Shown here piece after piece: positions 57,549 through 64,000 of a stretch of DNA of 64,000 bases (the stretch's first letter is position 1; every line of letters begins with the position of its first letter). Under the pieces are notes generated by a model. That model made no database searches. It had not been told where the DNA came from and worked only from the letters and a program-made list of their open reading frames with translations. The translations under genes and the position numbers were made by a program. This DNA is from Yamagishiella unicocca (Eukaryota; Chlorophyta; Chlorophyceae; Chlamydomonadales; Volvocaceae): the NCBI GenBank assembly GCA_003116995.1, contig BDSL01000007.1, positions 1,488,001 through 1,552,000 of the forward strand, given 5' to 3'.

Positions 57549-60500
57549 ATGTCTGATGATGGAGCACCGGAACGCCTGCCGGGCCACCTGAGCGCTCGAG
57601 CAGGTCGCGCCATCCGTCCGGCGCTGTCATACTTCAAAGCATTCCTCGACGCTAAGGAGCGGCAATGGTCTCCTGAGGATCCAGGCGGTAACATTATTCT
57701 CAGCGTAGCAGAAAACCGACTGACGTCTGACATGGTCAAGGTAGGTTGGAAAGGCGGGAACGGTTGGCCAAGTACCTGAGCTGTCAGAAGCTGAAAACAA
57801 AGCCCGGAGGGTAGGCTTGGGAGGGGCGGCTGGCTGGAGGGCTGGCGGCTGTGGACGCACTTTGGGCGAGGAGGGAGGGAGGGAAAGAGGACTGGTTTCT
57901 TAGGGGCGCAGGTGCCCACTGATGGCGGTGCGGGCGGTGGGAGGCCGGTGGCTACCCTTCCGCCCCACAGGTCGGGGCGTCGTGGCACCCGACAGGTCGC
58001 CGGCCTTCGGAGCCGCACCTCGACCCTCACCCAGGCTCGAACGGCGGCGTGCGCCGGCGTGCGGCCTGGGTGCGCGGGGTGGAGGTGCCGCCTGCCTGCC
58101 TGGAGCGATGTTGCCGCAGCTGCATCCTGACACCTGACACCGCGGACGGGCCCCTGGTGCAGCAGCTTCAGCGTCAGCATCTCAGATTTTCCCCTGCCCC
58201 GCCCCACCCTAAACGATGTTTTTCTCGCACCCACGGGTCTTCTTCGAAGCCCCGCCCCATGCCGCACAAAACCGTTTCCTATTCGGTTTCTACTTCTCAG
58301 CGCCGACACACGCGTTCCCTATCAACCCGTTCCTCTCAACTCTCCACGCGCCTTCAAGATAGCTTTTGTACGCAACCTGCATGCAGGAGCGGCTGACTCG
58401 CTCGGCTGGTGAATTCCCCGAAGATGCTCTATGTTACCAGGTGGGTGCCGCGGGGCCGTTGGCGGGACCATCCTGCTGGCGGGTCTGACCTCCTCGCCTT
58501 CGTGCCTCGAGACTGACCGTTGTTGGTTGTCGTACCGTACGGCACCGCAGGACATGCGGGGACTGCCCCGGCTGCGCCAGGCGCTGGCGCGGCTGCTGGA
58601 GGGCACGTTCATGAAGGTGAGGCTGGGTTGGGCTGGGGCGCTACCTCGATAATCTCCTTGCTCCAGACCAGTTTTTTGTGTCACTGCGCCCCACTCCACA
58701 CCACTCCATTCCACTCCACTCCACACAGCTTCGTTTTCCACGTTGCCCGCTCCAGCGCCCTCCCCGTTCCCCTGCCTCGATCCTCCCGGAAAGGGAATCT
58801 CTGTGGACTCGGACCACCTGTCGGTCAGTGCGGGCGCCGGAGCTATCCTGGAGAACCTGTTCCACTGCATTGCTGGACCCGGTGGGTCGGTATGTCGATG
58901 TATCGGAGGGCTTTTAACACAACGAAGCCAACGCCGCAAACCCTGAAAACCCGTGGTACTACACCTCGCGCACAGTCTCCCCCACCCCAAAAACACGGGT
59001 TTTCCTTGCACCCCCACCCCCTCCAAAGGCGACGCCGTGCTCATACCCGCGCCGTACTACCCCGCCTTCGACAACGACCTGCAAGTCAAGTGCGCCGTAA
59101 AGCCCTGGCCCTTCGAGCTGGATGAAGACCGACCCGTGGGCCCACAGCTGGACGCAGCCGCCTCCGCGGCCGCTGAGGCATCCGGCGACGGCCACGACGG
59201 CGGCAGCCGCCGCAGCCGGCGCGTGTCCGCCCTGCTGTACACCTCCCCCAACAACCCTCTGGGTATCATGTACCGCCGCGAGACGGTCATGGGGATGCTG
59301 CGGTGGTGCCTGGAGCGAGGAGTGCACCTGGTCAGGTACGGCAAGGGGCGGCGGGGCCCAGGGGAGCTGTGGGAACCGGGCTTGGGATCTGGGGTTTGTG
59401 TTTTTGGGGGGGCCGCACCGGGGCCATTATTGACCCGTAGCTGGTCAGCGATGTCGCGACCAAGGCCGGTCGCCCACTGCGAGCGTGGCGCCTGGAGCAG
59501 CCTTACTTGGTGCATGGATGTCCCCCGCTGCAGCAGCAGCGATCCCCCACTCGAATGCCCGGCCGCCGCCGCCGCAGTGACGAGATCTACGGCAACAGCG
59601 TGTTCGGGGAGGGCAAGTCCTTCATGAGCGCGGAGGTGATGGCGCGGCAGGAGGCGGCGGGTGGGTGGCATGGTCGGTGTGGTTGGTTGGGTTGGCCGGG
59701 CTGATGGTGGTCTGGCAGGCGGGCTGGAGGAAAAACGTACACAATAATGCACACCTGCGTTTAGGGATTCGTTTGCTGCTAGCTACCAGGGTTGCCTCAA
59801 AAGTCACAGCAAAGAGATGTTGACTGCTGCTGCGCCCATCTACCCCCTGCCCTCCGAGCCGAACTCCCCGCTCCCTCCCCCTACCCTCCCGCCGCCTCCC
59901 TCCTGGTAAACGGTTTTTCTTTCGTACACGGGTTTTCCTTGCACCCCCCTCCTGGTGCTGCCACGTCAGACCTGCCTCGCCCCGAGCTGCTGCCCGAGCT
60001 GCTGCACGTCGTGTGGGGCATGTCCAAGGACTTCTGCGCCTCGGGACTGCGGTGCGGCTGCCTGCACACCCGCAACCAGCACCTGCTCAAGGTGCGGAGG
60101 GACGGGGCGGCACCGACGAGACGGATGGAACGGTAGGGGCCCGAGGATGACCCTCCCCTGCGCTGTCAGTCTACAGTTCGCCTGGATCTCCTTTCCTATC
60201 CCCCTGCATTCCTCTCTCACGCTGCGCAAATTCCCTCACCCTCACCCTCACCCTCACCTACCTTGCCCCTTAAACCCTAGCCCCCCCCCTCGCATCACCT
60301 CTAGGCCTTGGACAACCTGGGCTACTTTTGCGCGGTACCCAACCCTGTCCAATGGGGCCTTATCCACCTGCTGGAGGACGGACCCTGGCTGACCTCGTTT
60401 CTGGAGACCAACCGGGCGCGGCTGAAGGAGTCGTACGACAAGCTGGAGGGTGGGAGGCCTCGGCGGGAGGGCATCAAACAGAGCGGCATGACGTTAGACA

Positions 60501-62008
60501 ATTGACGGGAACACGCCCCTGGAACGGACACACACACACACACACACGCACATACACACACGCACACGCACACGCACGCAGGCCCTCACCCCGCTACTTT
60601 ATTCCCTGCTTCCGTTGATGACGTCGTGATGCCGCCGTACAACTCCTCCATCGTGACGCTGACCATCCCAATCCTTAACTCCCAGGCGCCCTGGTGGCGG
60701 CGGGCATCCCCCACCTGGCGGCAGACAGCGCCATGTTCTGCTGGATCGATCTAAGGCAAGGGGGCAGCAAGGAGGATCGGGGAGGGCTGCGAGCGGCGGC
60801 AACGAAGGACAGGGAGTGCCGCCGCTGTGATGGTCCCCGTCGGATGCTTAGCTAAACCCTTTCCTTGCTTTTTAAGCACGAGGGGCCCGCAATGAGCGTC
60901 GGCAATCCTAGACGGGCAGTCATGCAGCAGGCGGGCAGGCAGAGAGTGCCTTCTGGCGAGCCTTGAGACATACAACCTACGGCTTTTCGTTTCCTCAACC
61001 TAGTCCTCCAGCATACACCTCCACACGTATGCCCCAAATGGGTATTTTCGCCGTAAACGGGTTTTCCTCGCAACCCTCCGCTCCCGAGCTTCTTGCCCGC
61101 GCCTCCCCCGCATCGTGTCCCTCCCCCTCACTGCGTCCCTCCCCCTCACTGCGTCCCTCCTCCTCAATGCGTCCCGCCCCCTCACTGCGTCCCCCCCCGT
61201 GTGCCTCTCGCCCCGCACCCGCAGGGAGTACCTGGAGGAGCCCACCTGGCTCGGCGAGGTCCGGCTGTGGGAGGAGATGTGCAAGGAGTGCGGGGTGCTG
61301 CTGACACCGGGTAAGCACGACGGCCGGGGGTCCCGGGGGGACCGAGGGCGGGGGCGGGAGGGGGCGGGGGGTTGAGGACGGGGGCGGGAGGGGGTGGGGG
61401 GCTGAGGACGGTGGGCGGGAGGGGGCGGGGGCTGAGGACGGGGGCGGGAGGGGGCGGGGGCCTGAGGGGGGGGCGGGAGGGGGCGGGGGGCTGAGGACGG
61501 GGGCGGGGGGCTGAGGACGGGGGCGGGGGGCTGAGGACGGGGGCGGGAGGGGGCGGGGGCCTGAGGGCGGGGGCGGGAGGGGGCGGGGGGCTGAGGACGG
61601 GGGCGGGGGGCTGAGGACGGGGGCTGGAAGGGGCGGGGGATGAGGACGGGGGCTGGTGGAGTGGCGGGACGTCATGGAGGCGCGAAGACCGCACCCACAC
61701 GCCCATTTTACAAAGGTGACTGTCTTCAGTGCCTCTGCCTGTTTACCATCCCTTGGCGGCGTACCCAGATGTACGGCATTTGTCAACGTCTCAACCCCGT
61801 CACGCATCCGGACCTGCCTGCAGGCGAGCAGTGTCACGGAGCCGAGCCGGGTTATTTCCGAGTGTGCTGGGCTTGGGTGCCCGGGGATGCGCTGCCGGTG
61901 GCGGTGCAGAGGCTGCAGGCGCGCTTCGGCGGCCGTAAGGCCCGGCGGGAGGAGGTGAAGGCGGCGCCGGCGGTCGTGGAGGTGGTGGTGGACGAGGCGA
62001 GCAGCTGA
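57549..62008 (+). CDS. ACC synthase-like PLP aminotransferase (class I/II)
   Basis: Fold-type I PLP enzyme most like 1-aminocyclopropane-1-carboxylate synthase and related alanine aminotransferases; cytosolic, with no targeting peptide seen. Eleven exons: 57549-57740, 58387-58440, 58551-58616, 58794-58881, 59029-59335, 59578-59660, 59970-60091, 60305-60449, 60686-60755, 61225-61310 and 61824-62008; 465 residues. Motifs: LSVAENRL (the ACS substrate-binding Glu region), SAGAGAILENLF, IPAPYYPAFDNDL, YTSPNNPLG, SDEIYG (PLP Asp and Tyr), WGMSKDFCASGLRCG (Schiff-base Lys and phosphate-binding residues), MFCWIDLR, and PGYFRVCWAW near the end. All catalytic residues are present. Whether it makes ACC or only transaminates cannot be told. 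The intron after exon 9 appears to have a GC donor (CTAAG|GCAAGG). Confidence 0.88.
58211..58247 (+). repeat. Dispersed intronic element, C-rich form (aminotransferase intron 1)
   Basis: AAACGATGTTTTTCTCGCAC then CCACGGGTCTTCTTCGAAGC, a diverged copy about 140 bases before the acceptor at 58386. Confidence 0.65.
58988..59015 (+). repeat. Dispersed intronic element, C-rich form (aminotransferase intron 4)
   Basis: AACACGGGTTTTCCTTGCAC followed by CCCC, 13 bases before the acceptor, so it makes up the polypyrimidine region. Confidence 0.8.
59907..59948 (+). repeat. Dispersed intronic element, C-rich form (aminotransferase intron 6)
   Basis: TAAACGGTTTTTCTTTCGTA then CACGGGTTTTCCTTGCACCC, 21 bases before the acceptor at 59969. 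It is nearly the reverse complement of the copy at 17049-17090 in CPN60. Confidence 0.85.
60527..60577 (+). repeat. CA dinucleotide repeat (aminotransferase intron 8)
   Basis: CACACACACA with CGCACA interruptions, about 50 bases. Confidence 0.95.
61031..61077 (+). repeat. Dispersed intronic element, C-rich form (aminotransferase intron 9)
   Basis: TTTTCGCCGTAAACGGGTTT then TCCTCGCAACCCTCC, about 147 bases before the acceptor at 61224. Confidence 0.8.
61322..61650 (+). repeat. G-rich minisatellite (aminotransferase intron 10)
   Basis: About 330 bases of GGGGGCGGGAGGGGGCGGGG with CTGAGGACGG, roughly ten higher-order units of 21-40 bases. The sense RNA is strongly G-rich, with many runs of four or more G. 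Confidence 0.95.
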
Positions 62009-63331
62009 GAGCAGCAAATGGCGCAGCGAAGAGGTCGAACGCCGGTGGATCCTCCAGTCAGGAAGGAGGGGATTTGGGTCTTATTGGGGGAGCTCGAGCG
62101 GACGAAGGTGGAAGGAGCGCGGTGGTATTGCTGCAGTCGGGTGATCGAGTCGCGGAGGCAGCTTGACGAAATATACAAGCAGCAAAGCGGAGCGGCGAGG
62201 AAGGGCATGTGGATGGATGGATGCAGCGCAAGGGGCGCTTACGCGTCGTCTGGGTTTGACGCCGGCGCAGCTTGGAAGATACGGTAGCAGATTGAGATCG
62301 CGATTTGCAGGCAGTCATGGTAATAGCGAGCTGTACATCAAGGAAGTGGCGATACGATACAGGACTATCATTTACAAAGGTAGTACTAAACAGCAGTGGA
62401 AAAGAGGCGGTTCAGGGCGGTTGCGGGTACCGGCAAACGGTTCCCAAACGTAAATTATTCGAACAATCAAGGGAGCGTGGGACATACCTTCCCGACGTGC
62501 CATCTGCTTGCTGCCAGAGTGTCGATTGGATGAACGCCACACACATACATTATCATACTCAACCACAGAATATACACACGTGCTCGCCGAACGGCAACTG
62601 AACGCGCTCGCTTTGACATTTGTTGCAAGCGACACAGCAGTCCAATGACACGTCACGTAGCCCTAATTGGCACGTGCTCTCCAGAAGCTGACATCCTCTG
62701 GAGGGACGACTAAGCTGCTGACGAAAAGCGCGGGGCCTGACGGACATGCACCCGGCTCCCCTCCCCTCTCACCACGGCCTAACGACGTGAGTTTCAGGCA
62801 GGGTGATGTGTGACAATCGGGGGGGGAGGTACTGGCAACACATGTGTATAGCTTGCTACCAGCAACCTCAGACCAGAACATCGACGCACGGATTGCTCGC
62901 ACAAAAATATACGCTGGCAACGATGTTGCCCCAGGCTCATACTACAGTACGTCTAAAAATACAGCTCCAACCGCGTTTTACTACCATCCAGCATATTTAC
63001 ATATAACCTGCCTGGTGGAGCTCTGCTGGCAGCGTCACATCGATAGCTGCTCTCGCCACACCAGGAATAATCCTAGCTAAGCATTCCACAGTCCAAACAC
63101 GGCGTCGCACGGCGGCCGATCACCGCGACCACGACCAAACCATATCCAGCTCCGCGCACTTCAGGCTTCCTCGCTCTACCAATTCCTTCCAGCGCGCCAA
63201 TTACGGTTTTCGCCCGGGCCGCCGCCGGCGGGCCCAGCCTCGAACCCTCCTTCGCGCCCTCCCTCGTTGCCTCCATCCTTCCGTGGCTTCACCCGTGCAG
63301 ATGGCACACCTAGTCGGCACGTTGTCTTGTC
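62009..63331. other. Convergent intergenic region
   Basis: 1.3 kb holding the aminotransferase and RNase T2 3' UTRs. No gene, RNA or clear poly(A) signal recognised. Confidence 0.5.
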
Positions 63332-63702
63332 TTAGGCGAGCGCTACGTACCCTTTGAACGGCGGAATCATCACATCCTCGCACGTGTGAGACTCGTGGGC
63401 GGTGTCGCAATCGAAGGGCTTGAGGTCCTTGTCGAAGCACATCCAGATCTGCGGGGTGATTGCGGGAAGTGCGCGCGCGCCCTGAGACACACGGAGACAC
63501 TCCACCCACCGCATCCATGGTTGCAAGCCAGCCCACAACCCTGCACTCAACCCTGCACGGGCGTCCTTACCTCCGCAAGTTCCTTCCCAGTGCAGTGGAC
63601 AAGCGGCCGTACGTCGTACATGTCCTGGATCGCGTTGACAAGGTCCTTGTTGCGGTACACTGCGTCATCACTTGGGGTGATGTCAGCCCTACGCAGAGCT
63701 GC
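63332..63702 (-). CDS. RNase T2 family ribonuclease, C-terminal part (continues beyond the window)
   Basis: T2 RNases cut RNA through a 2',3'-cyclic phosphate and are usually secreted or vacuolar. Two terminal exons are visible, transcript order 63702-63571 and 63448-63332. The protein segment reads AALRRADITPSDDAVYRNKD... then VRPLVHCTGKELAE/IWMCFDKDLKPFDCD, which fits the C-terminal third of T2 enzymes: the ITPS.. helix, the conserved Cys after a hydrophobic strand, then the (I/V)..C.D.....C pair. A 25-residue tail (AHESHTCEDVMIPPFKGYVALA) has one extra Cys. The two catalytic CAS motifs would be upstream, outside the window. Between 63703 and 64000 I cannot place a further exon. Confidence 0.65.
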
Positions 63703-64000
63703 CTGTAGGCGGTGGAAAGGGAAGTAGCGAGAAGATCCAATTACATGACATAAGAGACGGACGGAGACATTAGCTGGCGGACCGTTTTCGGACACGTGTA
63801 GGAGGGGGATGGCATCAAGCAGCCCATCTCCCGGCGTGTTTGAGCGGGGTGGCATTAAGACCCGGTTGGGTCACACGGGTAGGATAGAATATTGGAGGGG
63901 GTTGCAAAAAAGACTCGTTTACGCGACGTGAGCAGTACCTTGGGGGGTTGAGATGGACGGGGGCGGAGTCAGGGTAGCTTTGCTAGCCCGCTTCAAATGG

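Noticed and set aside
60234..60260. CCCTCA repeats as telomeric sequence in aminotransferase intron 7
   Set aside because: The unit is CCCTCA, not CCCTAAAA, and it forms an ordinary pyrimidine-rich intron end before the acceptor at 60304.

Overview
The window is nuclear DNA from a volvocine green alga, close to Chlamydomonas but not confidently assignable to species. The grounds are GC-rich genes cut into many short exons with GTGAG/GTGGG donors and pyrimidine-rich CAG acceptors, TGTAA poly(A)-type signals after several stops, plastid CHLI, ferredoxin and mitochondrial CPN60 proteins of algal type, and abundant intronic minisatellites. From memory, CHLI1, FDX3 and CPN60C all lie on chromosome 6 of C. 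reinhardtii, which fits a syntenic block. Exon coordinates below were worked out by hand from splice motifs, reading phase and protein-family conservation. No transcript evidence was available.

Layout from left to right: a 5'-truncated ABCC/MRP-type ABC transporter (+, 3-5582); a gene-poor gap; NOT2 of the CCR4-NOT complex (-, 8397-11666); mitochondrial CPN60 in 16 exons (+, 13463-21072); a ZOP1/WBP4-like zinc-finger and OCRE splicing factor (-, 22562-24653); an unrecognised single-exon acidic protein (+, 25114-26388); OMA1 mitochondrial metalloprotease (-, 28711-32213); two tandem paralogous EF-hand proteins (+, 33413-36038 and 38121-40306); a Bud32/PRPK-like protein lacking the kinase catalytic residues (-, 42447-43985), divergent from the mRNA-export helicase DBP5 (+, 44224-49257); magnesium chelatase subunit CHLI (-, 51202-55109), head-to-head with a plastid 2Fe-2S ferredoxin, probably FDX3 (+, 55371-55934); an ACC-synthase-like PLP aminotransferase (+, 57549-62008); and the 3' end of an RNase T2 (-, 63332-63702, continuing off the window).

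These are mostly housekeeping genes with no operon-like logic. Two gene pairs share short divergent promoters (BUD32-like/DBP5 and CHLI/FDX). CPN60 and OMA1 both act in mitochondrial protein homeostasis, ZOP1 and DBP5 in mRNA processing and export, and NOT2 in mRNA turnover.

The most unusual signal is in the introns. A short dispersed repeat with the core ACGGGTTTTCCTNGCACCCC recurs in at least ten introns of four genes. Read on the transcribed sense strand, the G-rich form always sits just after the donor and the C-rich form always sits toward the acceptor. Two copies, in the CPN60 and ZOP1 introns, are almost identical over about 60 bp. This looks like an intron-tolerated or intron-forming mobile repeat with orientation set by splice-site position. 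Several introns also carry independent minisatellites, and one carries a tRNA-like B box that may mark a SINE fragment.
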